Of a stretch of DNA of 38,567 bases, positions 17,083 through 25,898 are shown piece by piece. Below the pieces are notes generated by a model. It saw nothing but the letters and a program-made list of their open reading frames with translations, was not told the DNA's origin and ran no database searches. The position numbers were made by a program, and so were the translations under genes. Source of the DNA: a bacterium (GTDB taxonomy: Bacteria; Patescibacteriota; Patescibacteriia; UBA1558; S5-K13); contig JAKPTO010000015.1 in the NCBI GenBank assembly GCA_029555085.1, positions 1 through 38,567 on the forward strand, read 5' to 3'. How positions within the stretch are numbered: position 1 is the stretch's first letter; the number at the start of each line of letters is the position of its first letter.

Positions 17083-17862
17083 TTATTTAACTTTATAAGT
17101 TAATGTAATATTTGATGAAACTTCCGACTCTCCAGAATTTATTATTGGGGAACTCTCTGCCTTGTTTAGACCAGCTACGCCCATCGCAAGATTTACTGTT
17201 TCACAAGCTTGATAATAGTCATTTTCATATACTCCAATAATTTTCCCCAACTTAATGCCGGACTCTTTCTCCATTTGACGAGCTTTTTCCTTTGCATTTT
17301 TTATAGCCTCTGCTCTTGCCAAAGCCTTTAATCCTTCTTGATCATCAATTGTAAATGCTACATTTCCAATTTGATTTGCGCCTATATTTGCAGATTCTTT
17401 AATTACATCTCCTATTTTATCTAAATTTCTTATTTTAATAGTTATTTCCTGATACAATTCATAGCCAGCAATCGTTGCTCGCCCACCGTCTCTAGGGTAA
17501 ACATACGATGGATTCACAGAATAAGCTGTTGTTTTTATGTCTTTTTCTTCAATTTCCATTTTTTTCATTTGCTCTATAATGTTATTCATTTTATCAGCAC
17601 CTTCTTTTACAGCTAGCTGAGCTTCTTTTTTAACTTCTGTTTTTATTCCTAATTTAATTGTTGCAATATCTGGTTTTGCAAAAACACGCCCCTCTGCAGA
17701 AATACTAACCAAATTATTATCATTAAATAATTTATCTTTTAAAATTGACACAACCCCTAATCCTATCACTCCTAAAATTAGTATTAGGGTTAAAAACCTA
17801 TTCCAACAATTTAATTTGGAATTGTAATTTTTTATACAATCTTGTTTTTTTTCTTCTTCCAT
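17083..17862 (-). CDS. SIMPL (DUF541) domain protein, membrane-anchored
   Basis: A 259-aa protein with one membrane helix (about 22-44) and an external SIMPL/DUF541 domain: VSISAEGRVFAKPDIATI at the domain start, then TTAYSVNPSYVYP and GYELYQEITIKIRNL. The family includes E. coli YggE and is linked to oxidative and envelope stress, without a known reaction. A GGAGG-like sequence sits about 18 nt upstream of the ATG, too far for a normal SD and placed in a hairpin loop (17874-17898). No other in-frame start fits better. Confidence 0.88.
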   Translation of the reverse strand: MEEEKKQDCIKNYNSKLNCWNRFLTLILILGVIGLGVVSILKDKLFNDNNLVSISAEGRVFAKPDIATIKLGIKTEVKKEAQLAVKEGADKMNNIIEQMKKMEIEEKDIKTTAYSVNPSYVYPRDGGRATIAGYELYQEITIKIRNLDKIGDVIKESANIGANQIGNVAFTIDDQEGLKALARAEAIKNAKEKARQMEKESGIKLGKIIGVYENDYYQACETVNLAMGVAGLNKAESSPIINSGESEVSSNITLTYKVK

Positions 17863-17873
17863 GTATTTGTCTT

Positions 17874-17898
17874 TCAGCTTCTCCTCCTTCTCAGCTGA
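17874..17898 (-). promoter_or_regulatory. Hairpin displaying a GGAGG sequence upstream of the SIMPL gene
   Basis: A perfect 6-bp stem (TCAGCT...AGCTGA) encloses a 13-nt purine loop GAGAAGGAGGAGA on the minus-strand transcript, 12 nt before the ATG. It may be an unusual ribosome-loading element or mere coincidence. Confidence 0.25.
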
Positions 17899-17930
17899 TT
17901 AATTAATTTTTAATTTATATTTTATATAAT

Positions 17931-18176
17931 TTATACTATTGGCGATGTTGGTGGTGCTTTAATTGGTGTTGAATTTGTTTCTTGTTTTTTTATTTTACTA
18001 AACACAAAAATATATAAAATTTCCAAAACCCCAATTGTATTTAATAACATTAAAACAATAAACCATGTTTTTTGCTGCTTTTGAGCTGATTTCCACAAAG
18101 CCACGCCCTTCCAGGGTAGAGACCATAAGGATATAATAATTATTAAATTAATTTGTACCTGTGTTAAGGGTTCCAT
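17931..18176 (-). CDS. DUF5652 small membrane protein
   Basis: An 81-aa protein with two hydrophobic segments. The segment SLWSLPWKGVALWKSAQ followed by KTWFIVLMLLNTIGVLEILY matches DUF5652, a small family I know mainly from CPR genomes. No function is known. It lies 68 bp upstream of the SIMPL gene on the same strand. No SD is visible. The family match supports the CPR assignment of the window. Confidence 0.85.
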   Translation of the reverse strand: MEPLTQVQINLIIIISLWSLPWKGVALWKSAQKQQKTWFIVLMLLNTIGVLEILYIFVFSKIKKQETNSTPIKAPPTSPIV

Positions 18177-18270
18177 AATATAGTTGATAGTATTAAATAT
18201 ATTATATCACAATTTTACATAAAAAAATATTTTTTCTTTCTTGTATATAAGTATATCCAAAATAGTAAAA

Positions 18271-18294
18271 TCGACAAATTGTTCATTTTGTTCG
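18271..18294 (-). terminator. Weak terminator after uvrC
   Basis: An imperfect hairpin on the minus strand (CGAACAAA against TTTGTCG, one bulged A) is followed by ATTTTA. It begins 7 bp after the uvrC stop. Confidence 0.35.
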
Positions 18295-18300
18295 TCCTTT

Positions 18301-19458
18301 TTATTTTCTATTTTTCATTCCCATTTTTCTTCCTCTATTTGCAAATCTATGCGCTTCTTCGCGAACTTTTAAAAGTGTTGACTTGATATTTTCTGCTAAT
18401 ATTTTTTGATTTTTATTTAAAGAATTTGAAAAAACTAATTTATTATTATCATATTTTGAAATTCCAACAATGGGAATATTAATATTATTTTTAAGAAAAT
18501 ATTTATTTATAAAATCAACTTGTGGCTTTCCACCGTCAATCATTATTAAATCAGGATATTGCCATTCATTATGTTTCATTCTTCTTTCAAGCATTTCAAG
18601 TAATGCTCTCTCATCGTCAGAACTCGGCGCGGTTTTTATTTTAAATAACCTATATTCATTTTTATTCGGCTCGTTGTTTTCAAAAACAACCATTGATCCA
18701 TAAGTTTCACGACCTGCAAAATGAGAAATATCATATCCCTCAATTCTATTAATTTTTTTATTTAAATCTGTTTCGTTTGTGAGTAATGAAACATCTTGAA
18801 TATGACGCAAAGCTTTTACTGATTCAGGATTTTCCTTTGATAATTTGTTTATTAATTTTTTCTTTTCACCAGATAAAAATAAAATAATGTTTGTTATATT
18901 TTTTCTATAATCTTTTTTTGTAATTTTCCCCATGCAAGTTCCTGGACAAAGTCCTATTTGATAATCAAAACAAGGTTTTCCATTATTTGCTTTACATGTG
19001 CTATATGGAAATATTCGTCTAATAATTTTTAAAGCATTTTGAATTAAATACAATGATTGGTAGGGACCAAAAACAGCAAAATCTTTTATTGGAAATTTTA
19101 TGAGTTCTCGTTCTCTAACAATTTTAATTGTCGGATAATCGCTTTTTTTATCAATTACAATATAGATAAAAGATCTATTATCTTTATCTTTTACATTATA
19201 TTTTGGCAAAAATTTTTTAATATTTTGCGCCTCAAGAATAATTGCTTCAAGTAAATTATCTGTTTCGATATATTTTATATCTTTAGCTAATGAAACCATT
19301 TCAGCAATTCTCTCATCAATATCCTTCCTAAAATACTGAGAAACTCTATTTCTCAAACTAGTTGCGCGACCAACATAAAGAATTTCCCTTTTTTTGTCTA
19401 AGAAAAAATACACTCCTGATTTTTTAGGAAACTTTTTTATTTTGTCTTTTAACTGCAT
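18301..19458 (-). CDS. uvrC: Excinuclease ABC subunit C, short form
   Basis: UvrC makes the two incisions in nucleotide excision repair. The GIY-YIG nuclease domain (GVYFF 15-19, YVGRA 28-32) makes the 3' cut; a cysteine quartet at C155, C163, C171, C175 matches the 4Fe-4S ligands of UvrC; the RNase H-like domain for the 5' cut has GYDISHF (241-247), DGG (308-310) and EAHRFA (368-373). At 385 aa it is far shorter than the usual 590-620. The UVR coiled-coil hairpin that docks on UvrB is reduced to a remnant (ALRHIQDVSLL near 216-226) and the protein ends right after EAHRFA with no helix-hairpin-helix domains. There is no frameshift or lost downstream frame, so this appears to be a native short form. 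Confidence 0.92.
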   Translation of the reverse strand: MQLKDKIKKFPKKSGVYFFLDKKREILYVGRATSLRNRVSQYFRKDIDERIAEMVSLAKDIKYIETDNLLEAIILEAQNIKKFLPKYNVKDKDNRSFIYIVIDKKSDYPTIKIVRERELIKFPIKDFAVFGPYQSLYLIQNALKIIRRIFPYSTCKANNGKPCFDYQIGLCPGTCMGKITKKDYRKNITNIILFLSGEKKKLINKLSKENPESVKALRHIQDVSLLTNETDLNKKINRIEGYDISHFAGRETYGSMVVFENNEPNKNEYRLFKIKTAPSSDDERALLEMLERRMKHNEWQYPDLIMIDGGKPQVDFINKYFLKNNINIPIVGISKYDNNKLVFSNSLNKNQKILAENIKSTLLKVREEAHRFANRGRKMGMKNRK

Positions 19459-19543
19459 GAATTAATATTATAATAAATTACTATTTTTTACTATATTGAC
19501 ATGTGGCTTAAAAAGAATAACATAAATATAGAAAAGCAATTTT

Positions 19544-19942
19544 ATGAAAAATAGGGGCCTTATTTTATTTAAAAATAAATATAGAACTTCGTCTATCAGA
19601 TTAAAAAACTGGGATTATTCTAGTCCTGGTTTTTATTTTATTACAATTTGTACAAAAAATATGCAAAATATGTTTGGTAAAATTATTAATGAAAAAATAA
19701 TATTAAATAAATACGGATATATTGTGAAACATTATTTAAAGCAAATACATGCGCATTTTCGTTTCGTTTGTGTCGATTCGTTTATTGTAATGCCAAACCA
19801 TATTCATTTAATATTACAAATTAAACACACACATACACGTAGAAACGTAGAATTGCTACGTTTCTACGGAAACGAAAATGCGCAAATGTCAAAAATTTTC
19901 ACCAAAGCCAAAATCAATTTCATCAATCATTCATTCATATAA
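19544..19942 (+). pseudogene. REP-associated tyrosine transposase (RAYT, Y1_Tnp) remnant
   Basis: The first 95 residues match the RAYT/IS200-like Y1 transposase family: YRTSSIRLKNWDYSSPGFYF, ITICTKN, and the HUH metal-binding motif in MPNHIHLIL. After that the family's conserved C-terminal part with the catalytic tyrosine helix is missing. Instead the reading frame runs into a perfect 13-bp palindrome and an inverted copy of its own upstream sequence, then stops at 132 aa (full length is usually 170-240). It is probably inactive. It is the only plus-strand gene between uvrC and uvrA, and it interrupts an otherwise minus-strand repair cluster. Confidence 0.8.
19750..19884. repeat. Nested inverted repeats within the RAYT remnant
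   Basis: Two structures are nested. The 16 bases at 19750-19765 recur as an exact reverse complement at 19869-19884. Directly abutting the second copy is a perfect 13-bp hairpin (19838-19850 and 19856-19868, 5-nt loop AATTG). RAYT enzymes act on REP palindromes, so the hairpin may be the cognate REP-like sequence or the scar of an inverted duplication. Confidence 0.8.
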
Positions 19943-19965
19943 ATCCATTACTATTCGCAATAGTT

Positions 19966-22461
19966 TTATTTCTTCAAATAATGTTTCAAATATTTTCCTG
20001 TTACGCTTTTTTCATTTCTCGCAATATCTTCAGGTGTTCCATGAGCAATAACTCTACCACCATTTTCTCCACCATCGGGACCTAAATCAATTACACAATC
20101 TACTGATTTTATAACATGCAAATTATGTTCAATAATCAAAATTGTATTTCCATGTTCAACCAGTTTATTGAGTACACGAAGAAGAAGTTCAATATCATGA
20201 TAATGAAGTCCTGTTGTTGGCTCATCAAGTAAATACAATGTTTTCTTGCCAAGAGTATGAGTAAGTTCTTTTGCAAGTTTTATACGCTGAGCCTCTCCAC
20301 CAGAAAGTGTTGTAGCAGGTTGTCCTAATTTCAAATATCCAAGCCCCACATCAATTAAAACTTTTAATTTGTCAGTTATATAATAATTTCCATCAAAAAG
20401 TTTATACGCTTCATCAATTGTTAAATTTAGCACATCCGCAATGCTATGATTTTTGTATTTTACCTGTAAAGTTTCTCTGCTAAATCTTTTTCCATGACAC
20501 ACTTCACACTCAACCATTACTGGTGGCAAAAAGTGCATTTCGATTAAATTAAATCCAGCTCCATCACATGCCTCACATCTTCCCCCAGCTCGATTAAATG
20601 AGAAACGCGACAATGTATAAGCTCTTTCGCGTGACTGGGGAAGTTCTGCAAAAAATTCTCTAATTGGTGAAAATATTCCAGTATAAGTTGCTGGATTTGA
20701 TCTCGGCGTTCGACCAATTGGTGATTGATTTATTTCAACTATTTTATCAACATATTCTAATCCTTTTATTTCTTTTACATTTTGTAAATTTTGTTTTGCC
20801 GGGCGACGCATTATGCGTTCAATATTTTTATACAAAACATCGTAAACAAGCGATGATTTTCCACTTCCCGATACCCCAGTAACTCCAACCATGCGACCTA
20901 ACGGAATTTCTACATTTACTCCTTTTAAATTATTTGCTTTGGCGCCAATAATTTTTAAAACTCCTTTGTTTTTCTCGCGTCTATGATTTGGTATTGCAAT
21001 TTTTTTCTCACCTCTTAAATATTGTAAAGTCAAAGATTTATCATAAGGCTTTTTTGATTCTAATAATTCAAGAGTATTTCCAATTGCAGTAATTTCTCCA
21101 CCATGTACTCCTGCAAGAGGCCCTAAGTCAACTAAATAATCTGATTCCAAAATTGTTCTTTCGTCATGCTCAACAATTACAACAGTATTATTTTTATCTC
21201 TCAAAGTTTTTAATGTTTCAATTAACCTATCCGTATCTCTTTCATGAAGTCCAATTGTTGGCTCATCAAGAACATAAAGAGTTCTAGATAAATGTGAACC
21301 AATTTGTGACGACAATCTAATTCTTTGTGCTTCTCCACCTGATAATGTTTCAGCTTCTCTGTCAAGCGACAAATAATGGAGTCCAACTTTTAATAGAAAT
21401 TCATATCTCGCTATTATTTGATTTATAACGGGATCTGCAATTTCATGCTGACGTTTGGTCATTTTATCTCTAAAATTACTAAAAAATTCAATTGCTTTGT
21501 CGATTGTGAGTGCGCAAATTTCTGCGATATTTTTCTTATTAATTTTTATTGATAATGTTTCGTCTTTTAATCTTTTTCCATTGCATTTATCACAAATTTT
21601 ATCCGTAAAACCTATTTTTCCCAAACCAAAACATTGTGGACATGCTCCATGAGGGGAATTAAACGAAAAAAGTCGTGGTTCTATTTCTGGAAATGAAAAA
21701 TTGTCATTTGGACAAGTCCAGTTTGCTGAAAGTAAAAATTCTTCTCCATTTATTTGAACGATTACAAGTCCCTTGCTATATGAAAGTGATAATTCTACTG
21801 CTTCAAAAATACGCGATTCATCTGAAAGCAGTACTTTATCAACCACTAAATCAATACTGTGTTTTTTCTTTGGATCAATTAATATTTTTTCACGAAGAGA
21901 TTTCATATTTCCATCAACTCTTACTTCGCCATACCCAAGCTTCAAATAATCATAAAGCATTTGATAATACTCGCCTTTTCTATCTCTTACAACAGGAGAT
22001 AAAATTACAGCATAATCTTTTTCAGATTTTTTACGCGACAAAATTATATCAACCATTTCTTCCAATGATAATTTTTCTATTTTTGTACCACATATTGGAC
22101 AAAAAACTTCTCCAAGACGAGAATATAAAACACGAAGATAATCATAAATATCAGTAAGAGTTCCAACTGTGGATCTGGGATTATGTGAAAGCGCTTTTTG
22201 GTCAATTGAAATTGATGGAGCAAGTCCAATTATTTCATCAACATCAGCGGGTTTTTTCTGACCTAAAAATTGTCTCATGTATGGTGAAAGTGATTCTACA
22301 TATTGTCTTTGTCCTTCTGCAAAAAGCGTATCAAAAGCAAGAGAAGATTTTCCACTTCCTGAAAGTCCTGTTATTACTGTTAATTTGTTATGTGGGATCT
22401 CGAGATCAATATTTTTAAGATTATGCATTCTAGCTCCCTTGATAATAATTGACTCTGACAT
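19966..22461 (-). CDS. uvrA: Excinuclease ABC subunit A, form lacking the insertion domain
   Basis: UvrA is the damage-sensing ABC ATPase of excision repair. Seen here: Walker A GLSGSGKSS (32-40) and GVSGSGKSS (529-537), signatures LSGGE (373-377, 719-723), Walker B LYVLDEPT (395-402) and LYLLDEPT (742-749), and the C-terminal zinc module C629/C632/C652/C655. The UvrB-binding region after CPIC (121-124) is present. Between ACPQC (273-277) and the CDKCNGKRL segment (290-298), where typical UvrA has an insertion domain of roughly 110 residues, only about a dozen residues remain, which accounts for 831 versus about 940 aa. The first zinc module reads CPND, with Asp where the second Cys is usual. 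A weak SD (AAGGA) precedes the ATG. Confidence 0.95.
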   Translation of the reverse strand: MSESIIIKGARMHNLKNIDLEIPHNKLTVITGLSGSGKSSLAFDTLFAEGQRQYVESLSPYMRQFLGQKKPADVDEIIGLAPSISIDQKALSHNPRSTVGTLTDIYDYLRVLYSRLGEVFCPICGTKIEKLSLEEMVDIILSRKKSEKDYAVILSPVVRDRKGEYYQMLYDYLKLGYGEVRVDGNMKSLREKILIDPKKKHSIDLVVDKVLLSDESRIFEAVELSLSYSKGLVIVQINGEEFLLSANWTCPNDNFSFPEIEPRLFSFNSPHGACPQCFGLGKIGFTDKICDKCNGKRLKDETLSIKINKKNIAEICALTIDKAIEFFSNFRDKMTKRQHEIADPVINQIIARYEFLLKVGLHYLSLDREAETLSGGEAQRIRLSSQIGSHLSRTLYVLDEPTIGLHERDTDRLIETLKTLRDKNNTVVIVEHDERTILESDYLVDLGPLAGVHGGEITAIGNTLELLESKKPYDKSLTLQYLRGEKKIAIPNHRREKNKGVLKIIGAKANNLKGVNVEIPLGRMVGVTGVSGSGKSSLVYDVLYKNIERIMRRPAKQNLQNVKEIKGLEYVDKIVEINQSPIGRTPRSNPATYTGIFSPIREFFAELPQSRERAYTLSRFSFNRAGGRCEACDGAGFNLIEMHFLPPVMVECEVCHGKRFSRETLQVKYKNHSIADVLNLTIDEAYKLFDGNYYITDKLKVLIDVGLGYLKLGQPATTLSGGEAQRIKLAKELTHTLGKKTLYLLDEPTTGLHYHDIELLLRVLNKLVEHGNTILIIEHNLHVIKSVDCVIDLGPDGGENGGRVIAHGTPEDIARNEKSVTGKYLKHYLKK

Positions 22462-22465
22462 ATTT

Positions 22466-23710
22466 TTATCCTTCTTGAATATTATTTTTTATTTTTTCTA
22501 TTGTGAGTGTTTTATAGCCACTGACCCCGGATGATATAAAAATATTGAATTTTTTGGTATCGATCATATTTCTAAAAATATTTTTAATTTTTGAATTTAA
22601 GTTCGGATCATTATCAAGTGTTTTTTTAGAAATTTGCATTGGATAAATTCTGCATTTACCACCCTCTTTTAAAGAATTACAAATATTAGAAAATAAAGAT
22701 TCTATTTGTTCTATATTATCTAAATACATGGGCACAGAAAATGAAGCCCAAATTTCGTCTGGGGAATCTATGTTATTATTTTTTAACTCTTCTAAAAGAT
22801 TATCACTAGAAGCATCTATTTTTAGACAATTATATTTTACTTTTGACCGTTTTTTTATTTCATCAATTTTATTTTCATCTATAAATGGATCAATATTTGT
22901 GATACTATTTGGTCGAAAATCCTCTGAGTCTAATAAATCCTGACATGAATAACCACCACCCAAAAGACATATATTCTTACCATTTACAATGCTTTGTATA
23001 TATTTTTTTTGTTCATCAATTCTAATTTGTGGAATTCCAAACATTGAAACACAATAATGCGCTCTTTTGTCTATTAATTTTGTTGCTGGCCCAATACCAT
23101 CTTTATTGTAAAATGGCCTTCCTCTACCCGTATCATCAAAATTTGTTTTTTGCTCGTTAGCTTTAGAAATAATATTATCAAAAAATAACTTTTCTAACTC
23201 TTTCTCATTATTTTCTTTATTAAATTTACTATTTTCTGATATTGACAATAAATTTGTAAAAATTTCTTTTAGTTGCTCATCGTTGAGATATTTCCATTCA
23301 GAAAATTGTGGATTTAAAGTCAGTACACCATTTCCGAATTTTATATTCATCCCCCTTAAAACGACAGAGATTCTATTTATATAAGATTCTCTCGACTCAC
23401 TTTCTTTTGGTTTAAAGTCTACTTCTCCATTTCTTTCTTGATTTATATATTCAATTTCAGAACTTGCCATATCAGAAGCAACTCCAATTTCATTTTCCGT
23501 ATTCTCTGCTATTTCCTGTATTTCTAAATTATCCTTGTATGAATTAGATATATCTCGATTATCCTTAATCGCAATATCTACTTCTGTGTTAATTTCTTTT
23601 TTTACTTCTACAATAATTTCTTCTAAGTTTTCTTGTGGTTTTATAATCTCTTGCTCATTATTAGATTCATTTGATTGTATTGTTTCTTGTTGATTGTTAT
23701 TTTCTAACAT
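22466..23710 (-). CDS. SAM-dependent methyltransferase-like protein with acidic N-terminal region
   Basis: A 414-aa protein. Residues 1-110 are acidic, Glu/Asn/Ile-rich and probably disordered. The C-terminal half looks like a class I Rossmann methyltransferase: a strand and glycine loop ICLLGGGYSCQDLL (247-260), an acidic strand end NIDPF (272-276), LKIDASS (296-302) and a post-motif region ending SLKEGGKCRIYP. No target-recognition motif identifies the substrate. It ends 4 bp before uvrA, so it is cotranscribed with it and lies downstream of uvrB. A link to DNA repair is only positional. Confidence 0.7.
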   Translation of the reverse strand: MLENNNQQETIQSNESNNEQEIIKPQENLEEIIVEVKKEINTEVDIAIKDNRDISNSYKDNLEIQEIAENTENEIGVASDMASSEIEYINQERNGEVDFKPKESESRESYINRISVVLRGMNIKFGNGVLTLNPQFSEWKYLNDEQLKEIFTNLLSISENSKFNKENNEKELEKLFFDNIISKANEQKTNFDDTGRGRPFYNKDGIGPATKLIDKRAHYCVSMFGIPQIRIDEQKKYIQSIVNGKNICLLGGGYSCQDLLDSEDFRPNSITNIDPFIDENKIDEIKKRSKVKYNCLKIDASSDNLLEELKNNNIDSPDEIWASFSVPMYLDNIEQIESLFSNICNSLKEGGKCRIYPMQISKKTLDNDPNLNSKIKNIFRNMIDTKKFNIFISSGVSGYKTLTIEKIKNNIQEG

Positions 23711-23729
23711 ATTTTTATTTTAGATTATT

Positions 23730-23867
23730 TAAAATATTATTAATTTTTTGATTATCTTGTTTTTTTATAATTTCTTCGATTTTCTTATTTCTGTTTTTTA
23801 TAATAGAGCTTAGTGTTTCGCGAAAAACATTTTTAATTTTTTTAATTTTTAATATTTTTTCTTCCAT
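23730..23867 (-). CDS. Possible 45-aa basic peptide between uvrB and the methyltransferase gene
   Basis: An ATG-initiated frame of 45 codons (starts MEEKILKIKKIKNVF, Lys/Ile-rich) fits neatly in the 182-bp gap, 25 bp after uvrB and 19 bp before the next gene. No SD and strongly AT-driven composition mean it may be a chance frame. It is not a displaced UVR domain of UvrB, since the expected UVR motif is absent. Confidence 0.3.
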
Positions 23868-23892
23868 ATATTTTCAATTAACTATTTTTAAA

Positions 23893-25728
23893 TTATTGAT
23901 CAGTTGGTAAATCCAAAAAATCTTCAATTTGTTTTTTAATTGTTTTTGGCTTGATATTGTGTTTTTTATTATATTCAAGTTGTTTTTTTCTTCTTCGCTC
24001 AACTTCTTTAATAGCGCGTTTCATTGAGTCGGTAATTGTATCAGCATATAAAATTATTTTTCCACTTACATTTCTTGCAGCACGACCCATTGTCTGCATA
24101 AGAGATGTTTGCGATCTAAGAAATCCTTCGCGATCTGCATCTAATATTGCAACAAGAGTTACTTCTGGTAAATCGAGTCCCTCGCGAAGTAAATTCACCC
24201 CAATTAAAACATCAAATTTTCCCAGACGGAAATCTTTTAAAATATCAGTTCTCTCAAATGTTTTTACATCACTGTGTAAATAATTCGACTTAAATTTATT
24301 CTGAGTTAAAAATGCATGCAAATCCTCTGCTTGTTTTTTTGTAAGTGTATTTATAATTGCTCTTTCGCCTTTTTTGGCAATGATTTTGATTTCATCCATA
24401 ATGTCACTAATTTGACTTCTGTTGTGTTTTTTATCAAATACTGGTCTTACTTCTATTTCAGGATCAATGAGTCCTGTAGGTCTTATAATTTGCTCTACGA
24501 CGGCTTTTGAATGCTCATACTCAAACTTTCCAGGTGTTGCAGTAGTAAAAATCACCTGTCCGATTCTACTCAAAAACTCATTAAACTTTAAAGGTCTGTT
24601 ATCAAGTGCCGATGGCAATCTCCAACCGTATTGAACAAGAGTTTGTTTTCTTGCTCTATCACCTTCATACATTCCGCGAATCTGTGGAATTCCAATATGC
24701 GACTCATCAATCACTGTAAGAAAATCTGCTTTTCTATTTTTTTTAGGAAAATATGCAAGCAAAGAATCCGGTGCTTCTCCGGCAAGTTTTCCAGATAAAT
24801 GACGAGAATAATTTTCTATTCCATGACAATAACCAATTGTTTTTATCATTTCCAAATCATATCTTGTTCTGCGTCTTAATCTTTCTTCTTCTAAATATAA
24901 TTTATGTTTTTTAAAATATGATAATCTTTCTTTTAATTCAATTTGTATATTTTTTATCGCTTCTTTTGTTTGAGGTTCTGATGATATAAAATGTTTCGGA
25001 GGGAAAATTACAATCTCTTTCAAGTCTTCTAAAATATTTTGTGAAACATTATCAATAACACTAATTTGTTTTATGATCTGATCTTCAATTTCTATTCTAT
25101 ATGTAATATCTTCATTAACTGGTTTTATTTCAAAATTATTTCCACGCAATCTAAATTGTCCGCGTTTCAAAACTCCGTTTGTTCTTTCAAAATGAATTTT
25201 AATTAATTGTGAAATGAAATCAGCACGAACCATTAGTTTGTCTTTTTCTAAATGAATACTGGCTTCTTGATAACTCATTGGTACACCAAGATTATAAATA
25301 CAGGAAACCGAAGCAACAATTATTACATCGCGTCTTGTCGATAAAGCTGTCGTAGCTCCGTGACGAAGACGATCTATTTCTTCATTTATCATTGCTTCTT
25401 TATCAATATAAGTATCTGTAATTGGTAAATATGCTTCTGGTTGATAATAATCATAATAAGAAACAAAATAATGAACTGCGTTATTTGGAAAAAAATTTTT
25501 ATATTCTCTATATAATTGAGCTGCTAAAGATTTATTTGGTGCAATCACCAAAACTGGTTTATCAATATACTCTATAATATTTGCAATTGTAAATGTTTTA
25601 CCTGATCCCGTTACCCCCATTAATGTTTGAAAATCAAAACCCTTCTCAATTCCACTAATGAGTTTTCTAATTGCCTCTGGTTGATCTCCAGCTGGTTTAA
25701 ATGATGAATGTAATTTAAATAACGACAT
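23893..25728 (-). CDS. uvrB: Excinuclease ABC subunit B without C-terminal UVR domain
   Basis: UvrB is the DNA helicase-like damage verifier of excision repair. Start chosen at the ATG at 25726-25728 (MSLFKLHSSFKPAGDQPEAI), because the ATG 21 bp upstream only adds an atypical Cys-rich leader and overlaps the GGAGG that would serve as SD, 13 nt before the chosen start. Walker A GVTGSGKT (38-45), the beta-hairpin region YYDYYQPEAYLP, and helicase motifs up to MGRAARN are present. It is 611 aa and ends at IEDFLDLPTDQ, immediately after the helicase part; the C-terminal UVR helical hairpin of standard 660-aa UvrB is missing. This matches the reduced UVR in UvrC. Confidence 0.95.
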   Translation of the reverse strand: MSLFKLHSSFKPAGDQPEAIRKLISGIEKGFDFQTLMGVTGSGKTFTIANIIEYIDKPVLVIAPNKSLAAQLYREYKNFFPNNAVHYFVSYYDYYQPEAYLPITDTYIDKEAMINEEIDRLRHGATTALSTRRDVIIVASVSCIYNLGVPMSYQEASIHLEKDKLMVRADFISQLIKIHFERTNGVLKRGQFRLRGNNFEIKPVNEDITYRIEIEDQIIKQISVIDNVSQNILEDLKEIVIFPPKHFISSEPQTKEAIKNIQIELKERLSYFKKHKLYLEEERLRRRTRYDLEMIKTIGYCHGIENYSRHLSGKLAGEAPDSLLAYFPKKNRKADFLTVIDESHIGIPQIRGMYEGDRARKQTLVQYGWRLPSALDNRPLKFNEFLSRIGQVIFTTATPGKFEYEHSKAVVEQIIRPTGLIDPEIEVRPVFDKKHNRSQISDIMDEIKIIAKKGERAIINTLTKKQAEDLHAFLTQNKFKSNYLHSDVKTFERTDILKDFRLGKFDVLIGVNLLREGLDLPEVTLVAILDADREGFLRSQTSLMQTMGRAARNVSGKIILYADTITDSMKRAIKEVERRRKKQLEYNKKHNIKPKTIKKQIEDFLDLPTDQ

Positions 25729-25827
25729 AAAGCACAAACAACCTCCCATTTGCCCATGGGGGTTGTATTGACAAATAATTATATAAACAGCTTAACAGAC
25801 AATGAACTAAAAATCAATAATTATACC

Positions 25828-25877
25828 GTTAACACTAATAAATAACACTTGCTATACTTAGAGGTAACACTGTTAAC
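25828..25877. promoter_or_regulatory. Repeated TAACACT / GTTAAC motifs upstream of uvrB
   Basis: TAACACT occurs three times in direct orientation (25830-25836, 25843-25849, 25865-25871), and palindromic GTTAAC occurs at 25828-25833 and 25872-25877. They sit in the 149-bp... spacer (25750-25898) between the pyruvate phosphate dikinase stop and the uvrB start, a plausible operator site. No known SOS box is matched. Confidence 0.35.
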
Positions 25878-25898
25878 ATAGGATTTTATTTGTATAAT

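Noticed and set aside
21675-22157. 160-codon plus-strand frame opposite uvrA
   Set aside because: Antisense shadow of a strongly conserved gene, no independent support.
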